This document shows, piece after piece, positions 1 to 9,164 of a stretch of 64,000 nucleotides of DNA (the first letter of the stretch is position 1; the number at the start of each line of letters is the position of its first letter). Under the pieces are notes generated by a model. The model made no database searches. It worked only from the letters and a program-made list of their open reading frames with translations, and was not told the DNA's origin. This DNA is from Natribaculum luteum (GTDB lineage Archaea > Halobacteriota > Halobacteria > Halobacteriales > Natrialbaceae). A program made the translations under genes and the position numbers. The stretch lies in contig NZ_CP095397.1 of assembly GCF_023008545.1 (NCBI RefSeq), forward strand, positions 310,001-374,000. The letters are read 5' to 3'.

Positions 1-182
1 AGATACCACAGTAACGCCCCGCCAGCGAGGAGGCCGCCGACGATCGAGAGGACGACGACGAGGAGCGACGCGCCCCCCTGTACCGCGATCATTCCCCCGG
101 AGAGACCGACCAGCAGGACGAAGCCAGCCTTGAGTCGTCCGAGGTCCTCGACTGGACCGTCACCCGGTTTCGACCCCATCAT
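1..182 (-). CDS. small membrane protein, truncated by window edge
   Basis: The reading frame begins at the ATG at 180-182, or at a second ATG at 177-179, and runs off the left edge, so only about 60 residues are visible. After a short hydrophilic start (MGSKPGDGPVEDL) there are two Gly/Val/Leu-rich hydrophobic stretches that should span the membrane. The first ATG overlaps the stop of the upstream NTF2-like gene in the ATGA pattern, which suggests co-transcription and translational coupling. No family is recognised and the function is unknown. Confidence 0.6.
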   Translation of the reverse strand, partial: MMGSKPGDGPVEDLGRLKAGFVLLVGLSGGMIAVQGGASLLVVVLSIVGGLLAGGALLWY

Positions 183-562
183 CGCAGTTCGTGGGGTGCA
201 CTGACGTGCATCGAGACGAACAGCCAGGTGCCGTCGTGATGCTCGAGCGTGCCACTCCAGCGAGTCTCGAATCGTCGTCGCGTCTCTGCTTCCGTTTCTC
301 GGTCGGTCCACTCGAAGACGACCTCGTCGGCGAAGACGGCGTAGCCGTCGCGTTCGTCGACGACGAGCCCCTCGCTCTCGACGGACCAGTCGTCGGTCGT
401 CCGGGTCTGCTCGAGCAAGCCGTCGGCGACCTCGTCGTAGCCGTACAGCGCCTCGCTCACGCCGAACTTGACCGTCGACTCGTCGTCCAGAAAGTACGGA
501 TAGAGTGGTTCGCCGCGACGCAGGGCCTCGTAGTAGTCACGAATGACCGCTTCGGCACTCAT
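179..562 (-). CDS. SnoaL/NTF2-like fold protein
   Basis: A 127-residue acidic protein whose length and layout fit the SnoaL-like NTF2 superfamily. An N-terminal helix (AEAVIRDYYEALRRGE) is followed by alternating strands ending in a typical WSGTLEHHDGTWLFVSMHVS segment. Family members form cone-shaped alpha+beta dimers used as small-molecule isomerases or as binding domains; the substrate cannot be read from the sequence. Its stop overlaps the start of the next membrane-protein gene, so the two are probably one transcript. The fold assignment is moderately sure, the role unknown. Confidence 0.65.
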   Translation of the reverse strand: MSAEAVIRDYYEALRRGEPLYPYFLDDESTVKFGVSEALYGYDEVADGLLEQTRTTDDWSVESEGLVVDERDGYAVFADEVVFEWTDRETEAETRRRFETRWSGTLEHHDGTWLFVSMHVSAPHELR

Positions 563-662
563 GTGTCACGGCTCGATGGCAATCGGTAAAGCACCACCGG
601 CTACCGGCTACGGGATCGAATTGCCGGCTCGCCGGCGACGGCGAGACGAACCGCGCCTGCGA

Positions 663-1214
663 TCACATGAAGCCGCGGTCGACCTCGTCGGTCTCGATGA
701 GATCGTCGAGTTCCGCGTCGAGCAGTTCGTCGGCCTCCTCGAACCGACCGGAGAGCTCCTCGAGTTCGTCGGGTCGGTCGTACTGGTCGTACTCCATCGG
801 CCCGAAGGCGGGGCTCTCTACGGCGTCCATCACGTCCTCGAAGAAGGCGTCCGGGGTCGTCGGCGCGTCAGCGTGGGTCTTGACGACCTCCTCGAGGCGG
901 GTCGCCTGCGTCTCGGCGTGATCCTCGTCTTCGGGCGGCGACTGGACGGCAAAGCGGCCGCTCGCGTCCCGTTCGGGCATGAACGAGCCGATCTCGTCGT
1001 CGAGCTTTCTGGCGACCTGCGTGCCGACGCCACGGACCTCGAAGGGATTCTTGGCGTAGGTCTTCAGGAAGAAGACGCCGGCGCGGGGATGCGCGAGGTA
1101 CATGTCTTCGCCGACGCCTCGCGATCGGTCGCCGGCGACTGCTCGCCAGTCGTCCGGATCGACGTCCCGTTCGACGACGTCCTCGAGTATATCCTGCCAC
1201 TCGCGAATCCGCAT
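663..1214 (-). CDS. conserved haloarchaeal hypothetical protein
   Basis: A 183-residue soluble, strongly acidic protein with no signal peptide or membrane segment. The N-terminal half contains a compact globular-looking part (MYLAHPRAGVFFLKTYAKNP) and the C-terminal half is rich in Glu/Asp helices. The ATG at 1214 is followed directly by coding sequence of normal composition, with no better start downstream. It stands alone between an intergenic gap and the small plus-strand membrane gene at 1389. I do not recognise a catalytic motif, and no function is proposed. Confidence 0.6.
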   Translation of the reverse strand: MRIREWQDILEDVVERDVDPDDWRAVAGDRSRGVGEDMYLAHPRAGVFFLKTYAKNPFEVRGVGTQVARKLDDEIGSFMPERDASGRFAVQSPPEDEDHAETQATRLEEVVKTHADAPTTPDAFFEDVMDAVESPAFGPMEYDQYDRPDELEELSGRFEEADELLDAELDDLIETDEVDRGFM

Positions 1215-1388
1215 ACGTACTCCTTTCTCGGCGGGCGGAAAGAACGTATCGATCGCGACGAACTCGCAGACGTCGCGTTCGTACCGCGGCCACTCAATAC
1301 GCTATTTCCAGTCCCACGACGACCGCGCTGCCGGAACGAAAAGCCTACGACGACTCGCTCGACAGGAACGGTAAGAACTGATTTCCAG

Positions 1389-1640
1389 ATGTCTCGCCGA
1401 CGTTTCGCCTCGTTCGTCGACCTCTTTCTCGCCACGCCGGCGAAGAGTGCGCTACTCTCGGTCTGTCCGCTCGCGCTGGCACTCGCACAGCTTCTCAACA
1501 GCTACGCGAACGGCTTCTCGCCGACTGTCGCCGTCGCGTTCGCCGCCACGATGGTCGCGTTCGCCGTCGTCGCCACCGGCCACCACGCCGCCGAGTATCG
1601 ACTGCGACGACTCGAGGGGGGCAGTCGGCCGCCGAACTGA
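1389..1640 (+). CDS. small two-TM membrane protein
   Basis: An 83-residue protein starting at the ATG at 1389. A much longer open frame extends upstream, but its composition there is that of antisense to the 663-1214 gene, so the internal ATG is chosen. After a basic start (MSRRRFASFVDLFLATPAKS) there are two hydrophobic helices (about residues 18-36 and 43-62), then a basic C-terminal tail, giving an inside-positive topology. It is convergent with the SPW gene. The family was not recognised and the function is unknown. Confidence 0.55.
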   Translation: MSRRRFASFVDLFLATPAKSALLSVCPLALALAQLLNSYANGFSPTVAVAFAATMVAFAVVATGHHAAEYRLRRLEGGSRPPN

Positions 1641-1655
1641 CGACCGCTTCGATCG

Positions 1656-2159
1656 TCAGGACGTCCGCGCTTCTCGCTCGGTCGCGACCGTGCGCGCCTC
1701 GCGGGCCTCGTAGGCGTTGTAGCCTGCGAGGACAGCGATGAGCAGCCCCGAGACGGCGGTACTCCAGAAGAGCCCGCCGGCCATCGCGAGGATGGCGGCC
1801 GCGACGATCAGCCAGATGCCCAAAAGCGTCACGAGCGACGCGACGCCGACGGACAGCGGGACGTCGTTGTACAGCCGGTAGTAGTTGTAGCCGGCCGCGA
1901 GGAAGACGACTGCGCCGACCACGACGTTGTTCCACAGCGCAGCCTGCGGGACCTGATATATGAGCACGGAGATGGCGACCCACGCCCCGATCACGGAGAC
2001 GATGCCGCTGACGATCGACGTCTTGCGCCGGCGCTCCTCGCTCGCGATCTGTGTCGACTCGTCTCGAGGGCTGCGCTCGGGCTCGGTTCTGGCCTCCGTT
2101 TCGGTCCCCGTGTGCGTCTCGGCGGTATCGGTGGTGTCGTGACTGTTCGAATCACTCAT
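1656..2159 (-). CDS. SPW-repeat-like membrane protein
   Basis: A 167-residue protein from the ATG at 2157-2159; a start nine codons earlier is possible but adds only a non-conserved stretch. Residues 1-45 are hydrophilic and Thr/Glu/Arg-rich. Four membrane helices then follow as two similar pairs, each containing a W-x-x-x-V-x-G-x-x-x-x-x-L-A-G-Y-N signature (ALWNNVVVGAVVFLAAGYN and LFWSTAVSGLLIAVLAGYN). This internal duplication is what the SPW family shows. Its function is unknown in the family. It is divergent from the Dna2-like gene. Confidence 0.7.
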   Translation of the reverse strand: MSDSNSHDTTDTAETHTGTETEARTEPERSPRDESTQIASEERRRKTSIVSGIVSVIGAWVAISVLIYQVPQAALWNNVVVGAVVFLAAGYNYYRLYNDVPLSVGVASLVTLLGIWLIVAAAILAMAGGLFWSTAVSGLLIAVLAGYNAYEAREARTVATEREARTS

Positions 2160-2337
2160 AGCACAGAGCGGTTCGCCTCGATTCACTAAAAGCGACGACG
2201 ACCGTTACGGGGAATCAGTCGGCAGCGACTCGAGTAATTCAGTATTACCCGACACGGGTACCCAACCGCTATCGATCGCGACTGGCGAGATGCCGTGACC
2301 GATAGCGTTTTTCGGGTTCCACTCGAGTATCGAACCC

Positions 2338-5073
2338 GTGAACGTACGCGGAACCGTCGCCGACGAGGTCGAGGTGCGAACCGTTACGACGAGTTACGGC
2401 GAGAGCGACCTCGCCGAGGTCCCGGTGCGTCTCGCCGACGGCTCAGACGACGGCCCGGCGAGTGCCGACGAGGACGTGACGACGGTGACGTGCTGGGGGA
2501 AGTGGACCGAGTCGGCCACTCTCCTCGAGCCGGGGATGGACCTGCTGGTGACGAACGCCGAGGTCGACGAGTACCGCGGCGAGACCCAGTACGCGACGAC
2601 CGGCGACTCCTACGTCGTCGTCGAGCCCGACTACCTCGTCAACGTCACCGACGTCAGAAACTGGGTCGAGTGTCCCCGGCTGTACTACCTGAACAAACTC
2701 TCGGGCGTCCCGCTGAACTACCCCGTCGTGAAAGGGACCCTCGTCCACGAGGTGTTCGGTGATCTGCTGCGAGGGCGAGATCTCGAGGCGGCGATCGACG
2801 AACGGATCGACGAGCGCGGGCTCGAACTCGGGCTGCTCGGCGAGTCTCCCGAGAGCGTCGCCGAGGACGTCAGGCAGAACGCCGCCGCGATCGAGGGCTG
2901 GCTCGAGCAGGGTCGACTCCCCGAGGCTGAGGACGGTTCGGCTCCCAACGTCGACCTGGAGGGGGCGTTCGCACCCGGAGCGAGCAACTGGCGGTCGGAG
3001 CAGATGCTCATCAGCGAGACGTTCGGGATCAAAGGCCGGGCCGACGCGGTCCGGCGCGGCGCGCCGGTCGAACTCAAGACCGGCAAGAACCTCCGCAAGG
3101 AACCCCGCTTCAAAGACAAGGTTCAGGCCGCCTGTTACGCCCTCCTGCTCGAGGAACACGGTGATCCCGTCGATACGGGGACGCTACTCTACACGAAAAA
3201 CTCCGCGCTCGACCGCGACGAGGAGACCGGCGACCTCACCCCCGCAAAGGAGTTCTCGATGGGCGACGGACTGCTGAAGTACGTCCTCCGCCTGCGAAAC
3301 GAGATCGCTGCGATGGAGTCGAAGGGGACGGTGCCGACCGGCCACGAGGCCGACGCGAAGTGCGAGTACTGCTTCGAACGTGACACCTGCATGGTCGTCT
3401 CGGGTCGACTCGACCAGGAGTCGAAAGCCGGCGCGATCGGCCAGTCGATCCCCGCGGACGAACTCGAGTACTTCGAGCGGTTCTACCGCGCCATCGAGGA
3501 GGAACGCCACGAGGTCCACCGCGAGTACGCCAAGCTCTGGGAGCAAGACGCCCAGGAGCGAGCCGACGACGACCGGGCACTGATCGACCTCGAGTTCCTC
3601 GGCAAGCGCGAACTCGAGGGCGGGCGCTGGGAGTTGCGCGCCAGACGGAAGACGGCGGCGACCTCCAAGCTTCGGGAGGGGGATCTGGTGCTGGCAAGCG
3701 ACGGCCACCCGGTTCGAGGGGACGCCGAACTCGCCCGGATCGAGCGGCTCGAAAGAGAGATCGTCCTCACCGCCGACGAGCCGGTCGAGGTGACTCGCCT
3801 CGACGTCTACCCCTCCGAACTCACCACCGATCGGCTGCTGGTCGCGCTCCACGACGCGCTCCTCAAGGGCGACGACCGCCGCAAGGACGTGCTGTTCGGC
3901 CGCGCCGATCCCGAGTTCGAACCGATCGAGGAGACGTTTATCGACAACAACGACGCCCAGGACGAGGCCGTCCGAAAGGCCGTCGGCGCAGACGACGTCG
4001 CGCTGATCCACGGCCCGCCGGGGACGGGCAAGACCTACACCATCGCCCGCGCCGTCCGCGCGATGGTCGAGCGCGGCGAGCGCGTTCTGCTCTCTGCCTT
4101 TACGAATCGGGCTGTCGACAACGTCCTGGAGGCGCTGCTCGAGCAGGGATTCGACGACTTCGTCCGGATCGGCACCGAGAGCGGTGTCCGGGCGGACATG
4201 CAGCCCTACCGGCTCGAGCGAGCGGGCGACCCCGACGAGCGACTCGCCGAACTCGAGGGAGCGCAGGTGGTCGCGGCGACGACGGCGACCTGCGGTTCGC
4301 GGGTGATGAAAGAGCAGTCGTTCGACGTCGCACTCGTCGACGAGGCCGCACAGCTGACACAGCCGGGAACCTACGCCGCGATCAACCTGGCCGACCGGTT
4401 CGTCCTCGTCGGCGACCACGAGCAGTTGCCGCCGGTCGTCCGTGCCGAGAACGACCTCTCGGAGTCGCTGTTCGAACGGCTCGTCGACTGCCACCCCGAG
4501 GCGGGCGTCATGCTGGATCGCCAGTACCGGATGAACCAGCGCATCCAGGCGTTCGCCTCGAGGGAGTTCTACGACGGACAACTTCGGCCGGCCACGCCGA
4601 CCGTCGCGGCTCGAACCCTCGACGACCTCGAGGGCGTCTCGCGGGACGCGCTCCCCGAGTACCTGCGAGATCCGGTTACCTTCGTCGACGTCCCCGGCGA
4701 CGGCAGTCAGTATACAGACGCCGAGGAGGCCGAGACGGTCGCCGGCCTGATCGAGACCTACGAGGCCGCGGGGCTCGATCGCTCCGAAATCGGCGTCATC
4801 GCGCCCTTCCGCGCGCAGGTCTCGGAGATCGGCCGCCACGTCCCCGACGACGTCGCCGTCGACACCGTCGACCGGTTCCAGGGCTCGAGCGAGGAGGTCA
4901 TCGTCGTCTCGTTCGTCGCCAGCGGCGACCTCGAGGGGCCGATCTTCGAGGACTACCGGCGGATCAACGTCGCGCTCACCCGGCCGAAGCGGGCGCTCGT
5001 GCTCGTCGGCGACGCGAGCGCGCTCGAGGGAGATTCCGTCTATCGGCGGATGCTCGAGTGGGCGCGGCGGTAG
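2338..5073 (+). CDS. Dna2-like Cas4-type nuclease / SF1 helicase
   Basis: A 911-residue two-part enzyme starting at GTG 2338. The N-terminal part looks like an OB-type segment followed by a Cas4/RecB-like PD-(D/E)XK nuclease. Cys112 (ECPRLYYL) and Cys342, Cys345 and Cys351 form the one-plus-three cysteine arrangement of an Fe-S cluster, and PVELKTGK supplies the nuclease motif. The C-terminal part is an SF1 Upf1/Dna2-type helicase: Walker A GPPGTGKT at 559-566, DEAA at 668-671, GDHEQLPPVV, QYRMNQ and the C-terminal RINVALTRPK. Dna2 family enzymes process 5' flaps and resect ends during replication and repair. It lies alone between divergent and convergent neighbours. Confidence 0.9.
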   Translation: MNVRGTVADEVEVRTVTTSYGESDLAEVPVRLADGSDDGPASADEDVTTVTCWGKWTESATLLEPGMDLLVTNAEVDEYRGETQYATTGDSYVVVEPDYLVNVTDVRNWVECPRLYYLNKLSGVPLNYPVVKGTLVHEVFGDLLRGRDLEAAIDERIDERGLELGLLGESPESVAEDVRQNAAAIEGWLEQGRLPEAEDGSAPNVDLEGAFAPGASNWRSEQMLISETFGIKGRADAVRRGAPVELKTGKNLRKEPRFKDKVQAACYALLLEEHGDPVDTGTLLYTKNSALDRDEETGDLTPAKEFSMGDGLLKYVLRLRNEIAAMESKGTVPTGHEADAKCEYCFERDTCMVVSGRLDQESKAGAIGQSIPADELEYFERFYRAIEEERHEVHREYAKLWEQDAQERADDDRALIDLEFLGKRELEGGRWELRARRKTAATSKLREGDLVLASDGHPVRGDAELARIERLEREIVLTADEPVEVTRLDVYPSELTTDRLLVALHDALLKGDDRRKDVLFGRADPEFEPIEETFIDNNDAQDEAVRKAVGADDVALIHGPPGTGKTYTIARAVRAMVERGERVLLSAFTNRAVDNVLEALLEQGFDDFVRIGTESGVRADMQPYRLERAGDPDERLAELEGAQVVAATTATCGSRVMKEQSFDVALVDEAAQLTQPGTYAAINLADRFVLVGDHEQLPPVVRAENDLSESLFERLVDCHPEAGVMLDRQYRMNQRIQAFASREFYDGQLRPATPTVAARTLDDLEGVSRDALPEYLRDPVTFVDVPGDGSQYTDAEEAETVAGLIETYEAAGLDRSEIGVIAPFRAQVSEIGRHVPDDVAVDTVDRFQGSSEEVIVVSFVASGDLEGPIFEDYRRINVALTRPKRALVLVGDASALEGDSVYRRMLEWARR

Positions 5074-5162
5074 CAGGAGTAGTCGAGAGCCTCACGGGAT
5101 TTATAGAAAGTACGAGGCGAAAACCCACGGCTTTACAGTAGTTCTCCGGGTCGCTCGTACGT

Positions 5163-5951
5163 CTATTCGAGAAGAGGTACGGCTTCGACCCAAAGCTCCT
5201 GAAACTGGCGTTCGAATTCGGCGACGATGTCGCTGTCGTTCACCGCGACTACGCCGATACGGTCTGCGGCCATCTGTGGATGCGGGATGTCAATCGTTGT
5301 TACTGTCTGGTCGATCACGTCAAAGGATACTGGAATCTCTGGAAGAACGTTGATTCGTACCTCTGCCGCGTGTTCCTCTGCCACTTCGAAGAGCGTCTCG
5401 GGGACCGTTTCAACAACTTGCTCGCTGACGAGCAACGCCACAGAGATATCCAGCGGTGCTCCATCAAAAAACGCATCAACCTCCTGTTTGAGTGTTTCCC
5501 ACGGGGCAGACTCGTAAGGCGGCCCAACCGTGGCGTGAACTGAATCTGTTGCCGTCCGCATATGCTCTTGGAGAGCCGTTTGCATCTCCTCACTGCCGAG
5601 TGCTCCAAGCCAGACGCTCCCGTCAGCCGGCACCGTTGGAAGGAGATTCGAACGGACGGAGTTGGCTACTTCACGATACCGGGCCAATTCCTGCTGTAGT
5701 TCAACAGTGCGTTCAGCGAGAAGCCTGTCAACCACGGTATCGGGCTGTTCTGCGACGTATCGAGTTGGATCAGTCGCTTGCGTTCGAATGAGTTGCCGGG
5801 CTTCGAGGCTGTTGAGGACATCGTAAATACGGCCTTTGGGCACGCCACTGGCATCGGACACGTTAGTTGCTGTCGCTGCACCAGTCACCAGTAGCGTGCG
5901 ATAGACCTTTTCTTCGTAGCTCGAGAGCCCAAGTTCGCCGAGGTCAGTCAT
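5163..5951 (-). CDS. TrmB-family transcriptional regulator
   Basis: A 262-residue regulator. The first 70 residues form the TrmB winged helix (LGLSSYEEKVYRTLLVTGAA, then SGVPKGRIYDVLNSLE as recognition helix). A helical linker (residues 75-105) and a C-terminal effector-like domain follow. TrmB proteins sense sugars or other ligands and bind palindromes near promoters. It is divergent from the SMR pump gene at 6117, so that pump is the likely target (inference). Both genes use visibly more A/T-ending codons than their neighbours, suggesting recent acquisition as a unit. Confidence 0.85.
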   Translation of the reverse strand: MTDLGELGLSSYEEKVYRTLLVTGAATATNVSDASGVPKGRIYDVLNSLEARQLIRTQATDPTRYVAEQPDTVVDRLLAERTVELQQELARYREVANSVRSNLLPTVPADGSVWLGALGSEEMQTALQEHMRTATDSVHATVGPPYESAPWETLKQEVDAFFDGAPLDISVALLVSEQVVETVPETLFEVAEEHAAEVRINVLPEIPVSFDVIDQTVTTIDIPHPQMAADRIGVVAVNDSDIVAEFERQFQELWVEAVPLLE

Positions 5952-6116
5952 CGGTGATTACTACTGCGTTTCTACAGTTAGAATGTACGTGAAAACCTCC
6001 TGTACTGATATTATGTGTCCGTTCTCCCTGGTGTTTTGAATCAGTAGGCGAGAAATGGCTCACAAGTGGCAGTTGGTTTCAGAATTATCATATCTGGCAT
6101 AGCAGTAGCGGCAAAC

Positions 6117-6449
6117 ATGAATCCGTACGTGTTGCTCGCCGGCGCAATCATGTCCGAGCTTATCGGAACGACCGCCCTCAAACTCTCGGATGGCTTCTCA
6201 AACCCGATACCAAGTCTCGGTGTGGTTGTCGGATACGGGTTCGCTTTCTATCTGGTTTCGTTAACCTTGGAAGACCTACCAATTGGAGTTGTGTATGGGA
6301 CGTGGGCTGCTCTTGGTATCGCCGGTGTCGCAGCCATCGGCGTCGTCGTCTTCGATGAAACTCTTGACCTGGCTGGTGCCGTCGGTATCCTCCTGATCCT
6401 CGTCGGCGTGTACTGTGTAAATATCCTCTCCGAGATGTCTGCTCACTAG
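6117..6449 (+). CDS. SMR-family (EmrE/QacE-like) multidrug exporter
   Basis: From the ATG at 6117 the protein is 110 residues, exactly the length of E. coli EmrE; a GTG at 6066 would add 17 residues. Four hydrophobic helices are visible. Glu14 in AIMSELIGTTALKLS is the single membrane-embedded carboxylate that carries both protons and cationic drugs in SMR proteins, and GVVYGTWAALG in helix 3 is typical. The protein should work as an antiparallel dimer exporting quaternary cations. A divergent TrmB regulator and shared lower G+C mark a small acquired resistance module. Confidence 0.9.
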   Translation: MNPYVLLAGAIMSELIGTTALKLSDGFSNPIPSLGVVVGYGFAFYLVSLTLEDLPIGVVYGTWAALGIAGVAAIGVVVFDETLDLAGAVGILLILVGVYCVNILSEMSAH

Positions 6450-6750
6450 ACTCCTTAACACAGAAGCCGAGCGAGTCCGTGATGGGTTTACGACCTCCAT
6501 CTCGCACGGTGTTTCTGCCAAAAGACGGATAAACAGAAATCGATATCGATCTCGACATCCCCTGGGTTGAACGATTGATATGGACCCCTGTAAGTCATCG
6601 CCGGATCGACCGCGATTCGTCCTGCGGTTGCGCCGGTAAATCGTTACAGCAGACCGTATGAGAAGTCCCGAACACTGAAGAACGAGAACCGTTGGACGGC
6701 TCCGTTAGAGCGATATCCTTTTTTCTTCCGGAGAACACCAACTCGAGGTG
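6450..6750. other. intergenic stretch with no gene
   Basis: About 300 bases between the SMR and PAP2 genes with no coding-like frame. The left half remains A+T-richer like the SMR gene. The right half contains one copy of the dispersed palindromic family 2 element (6576-6661). A G+C-normal segment with a purine-rich ribosome-binding stretch then leads into the PAP2 start. Confidence 0.6.
6576..6661 (-). repeat. palindromic intergenic element, family 2, copy C
   Basis: This is a degenerate 86-bp copy of the element seen at 36970-37056 and 47772-47857. The forward strand begins TGATATGGACC and ends ACAGCAGACCGTATGA; the ends are imperfect inverted repeats of one another. It aligns along its whole length with the 47.8 kb copy in the same orientation, but its internal palindrome is eroded, suggesting an older insertion. 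Confidence 0.6.
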
Positions 6751-7590
6751 ATGCGACTCGTCGACGAGAGCGCGGCGATCAGAGAGGCCTTCCCGGAAGC
6801 GTACGCCGACCTCGTGGTTTTCGTCACCGACCTCGGCGGAACGACGATTCTCATGTTCCTCCTCGCGACGGGCTACTGGCTGACGCGACGGCGGGAGACG
6901 GCGCTCGTGATCAGCTACGCGATCGCCGGCGTCGGACTGATCGTCGCGCTGAAGGCGGCACTCGGGATGCCACGCCCGCCCGAGGAGTACTTCCTCGTGG
7001 CGTCCGAGGGCGACGGCTACGGCTTCCCGAGCGGCCACGCCTTCGCCGCTACCGTCGTCTACGGCGGGCTGGTCTCGGCGTTCGGCCGCACGCGGGACCG
7101 GTGGGCCGTCGCAGGGGCGACGACCCTGATCGTCCTCGTTGCCCTGTCGCGGGTCGTCCTCGGCGTCCACTACCTCGGCGACGTGATCGCCGGGGTCGTC
7201 CTCGGCGTCGTCTTCCTGCTCGGGATGAACCGCGTCACGGGCGGGGATCCACGGCGCGGCTTCGCTGCCGCCCTCGCGCTGTCGCTCCCGGCGCTCGTCG
7301 TCGTCGGCGCGACCGAAGACACGCTGATCGCGCTCGGAGGCTCGATCGGCGGCCTGCTCGCCTCGAGTCGGATCGACGACCTGCCCGCCCTCCGCTCGCG
7401 ACTCGAGGGCGCGGTCCTCTCGGTCGGCGGCGTGGCGTTCGTCGCCGCGGTGAAGGGACTCGAGGCCGTCGTCGCCGGACTGGCACCCGCACTCGTCGGC
7501 CTCTACGCGGTGTTGCTGGCCGGCATCTTGCTCGCGCCGGGGGCAGTCGATCGCCTCGCAGTCGGGCCACTCGAGGCGACCGAGTCGTAG
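6751..7590 (+). CDS. PAP2-superfamily membrane phosphatase
   Basis: A 279-residue polytopic protein starting at ATG 6751; GTG 6748 directly before it is an alternative. All three PAP2 signature motifs are present: K68-x6-R75-P76 (KAALGMPRP), PSGH at 93-96, and S133-R134-x5-H140-x3-D144 (SRVVLGVHYLGD). His96, Arg134 and His140 would form the phospho-histidine active site on the outer membrane face. Family members dephosphorylate lipid phosphates such as phosphatidic acid or isoprenyl pyrophosphate. The C-terminal 120 residues add several more membrane helices, as in other archaeal members. The substrate is not determinable. Confidence 0.88.
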   Translation: MRLVDESAAIREAFPEAYADLVVFVTDLGGTTILMFLLATGYWLTRRRETALVISYAIAGVGLIVALKAALGMPRPPEEYFLVASEGDGYGFPSGHAFAATVVYGGLVSAFGRTRDRWAVAGATTLIVLVALSRVVLGVHYLGDVIAGVVLGVVFLLGMNRVTGGDPRRGFAAALALSLPALVVVGATEDTLIALGGSIGGLLASSRIDDLPALRSRLEGAVLSVGGVAFVAAVKGLEAVVAGLAPALVGLYAVLLAGILLAPGAVDRLAVGPLEATES

Positions 7591-7666
7591 CACCTACGCG
7601 GCGGACGCGCTGAAGGCACTCTCAGTTGGGTAAGTTCTATGTCACTTTTATCTCCGGCGGCGTCGT

Positions 7667-8788
7667 GTGACGCCCATGTTCGACCGCGTTCGCCAGCGCC
7701 GACCCAGTGTCCGGGTTGCCGTCTGGCTCGTCGTCGCCATCGCGCTCACGTCGATCGCGACCGGCGTCGTCGCCATCGTCACCGAACCCGCGCTCAGGGC
7801 GGCCGGCGTCTGGGGGACAGTCCAGTCGATCGTGGAGTTCAGCGGCACCGTCGTCGGCTTCGCCCTGCTGGTGACGGCCTGGGGAATGCGACGGGGCTAC
7901 CGAGTCGCCTACGTCGCCGCCGTCGTCCTCGTCGCCCTCGAGGGCGTCCACGGCGTCGCCCAGTCGCGACTCCTGTCGATTCCGCTCGTGGTCCTCTCGA
8001 TCGGCGGCCTCGTCGTCCTCGTGCTCACGAGTCGGCGATTCACCCGCTCGGTCTCGCTCGAGTCGACGCAACTCGGCGCGTTGCTCGCCACCGTCGGCGT
8101 CCTCTGTTACGGTACCGCGGGGTCGTACGCGCTCCGCGGCGAGTTCGACGGCGTCGAATCGATCGTCGACGCGGTGTACTTCACGTTCGTCACCGCCAGC
8201 ACGGTCGGCTACGGCGACGTCCACGCCGCGGACGACGGTGCGCGGCTGTTCGCCATCTCGCTGGCCGTCCTCGGGCCGGCCACCGTCGCCGTCGCCGCCG
8301 GCAGCCTGGTCGGCCCCGAACTCGATGCCCGCCTCTCCCGAACCGGCCGACGGATGGCCGCCCGCGAACGCTCGAGGCGCGAGGAACGCGTCGTCGTCCT
8401 CGGTTACGACGGGGCCACGGACCCCGTCCTCGCGGAACTGATCGACCGCGCCCCGGTCGTCGTCGTGACCGACGACGAGACGCAGGCAACCCGACTCGAG
8501 AACGCCGACGTCGCGGTCCACCGCGGCGACCCGACCGACGAGGCGACGCTCCGGGATCTCGACCTCGCGGACGCCGCCGCGGTCGTCGCCGCGACGGGCG
8601 ACGAGGCGCGAACGCTGTACGCCGTCGTCGCCGCCCGCGACGTCGAACCGGAGGCCTACGTCGTCGCGCTCGCAGCGGATGGCAACGTCGACGCGCTCGA
8701 GCGCGTCGGTGCCGACGTCGCCATCGATCCCTGGGAACTGCTCGGGACGGCGACCGTGGACGCGGCGCTCGGGGCGGACGACGAGTGA
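7667..8788 (+). CDS. two-pore-loop type K+ channel with TrkA-N domain
   Basis: A 373-residue protein (GTG 7667, or ATG 7676). Hydrophobic helices fill residues 18-150. A pore loop with the potassium selectivity filter TVGYGD lies at 179-184, flanked by the inner helix LFAISLAVLGPATVAVAAG. From about residue 240 a Rossmann-like RCK/TrkA-N domain follows (RVVVLGYDGATDPVLAELID, with the usual acidic and hydrophobic strand pattern), which gates such channels by nucleotide binding. The nucleotide-binding Gly-rich loop is looser than the canonical GxGxxG. It probably conducts K+, central to a salt-in halophile. It is a single-gene unit. Confidence 0.85.
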   Translation: MTPMFDRVRQRRPSVRVAVWLVVAIALTSIATGVVAIVTEPALRAAGVWGTVQSIVEFSGTVVGFALLVTAWGMRRGYRVAYVAAVVLVALEGVHGVAQSRLLSIPLVVLSIGGLVVLVLTSRRFTRSVSLESTQLGALLATVGVLCYGTAGSYALRGEFDGVESIVDAVYFTFVTASTVGYGDVHAADDGARLFAISLAVLGPATVAVAAGSLVGPELDARLSRTGRRMAARERSRREERVVVLGYDGATDPVLAELIDRAPVVVVTDDETQATRLENADVAVHRGDPTDEATLRDLDLADAAAVVAATGDEARTLYAVVAARDVEPEAYVVALAADGNVDALERVGADVAIDPWELLGTATVDAALGADDE

Positions 8789-9164
8789 ACACACGACGGC
8801 CCTCGAGTCCACCCACTCGAGCCTCGTCCTCCCCAGCCGTTTGCGGTGCTCGGCTCACGCGGTGAGCCTGCGCTCCTCACCCCTCGCACGGCGTCGTCGG
8901 GCCACCCTCGCGGTCGCTCGAGCGGCCCGACGGCGCGCGCCGCGTGATCAGTTCGTGGTCAGTTCGTGATCGAAAATCCACGCGGCCGGGAGCGCGTTCG
9001 CGCCGGCTTCGGCGCGAGCCGCGCGTGCCGGGAGACGACGTCTCCCGTACTTCGCGGTGGAACCGCGAGAACCCGGGGAAGGGCAGGCATCCTGACGGGT
9101 CGAGCAGGCGGTCGCGTCGAGCGCGTCCCCCGCAGATTACGACGGGTGCGTCCGTCAGAAAGAA
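8789..9164. other. intergenic stretch with hairpins, no gene
   Basis: About 375 bases between the channel gene and the convergent AIR-synthase-like gene. No frame here has convincing coding character. Several short perfect hairpins are visible, for example GGGAGACGACGTCTCCC at 9033-9049 and a CGCGCCGGCTTCGGCGCG stem-loop at 8998-9015. The close direct repeat GATCAGTTCGTG/GGTCAGTTCGTG lies near 8945-8970. It may hold transcription-termination structures or a decayed mobile-element end. Confidence 0.45.

Noticed and set aside
2267..2312. CGCTATCG/CGATAGCG stem followed by five T as a terminator
   Set aside because: It lies between divergent genes, where no transcript needs to end; could be chance or a weak control element for the Dna2-like gene.
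3184..4839. 551-codon minus-strand frame over the helicase gene
   Set aside because: Antisense shadow of the Dna2-like gene; no motif and unusual composition.
8789..9164. Hairpin-rich gap as a structured RNA (RNase P or SRP)
   Set aside because: None of the conserved RNase P or SRP cores is visible; the hairpins are short and separate.
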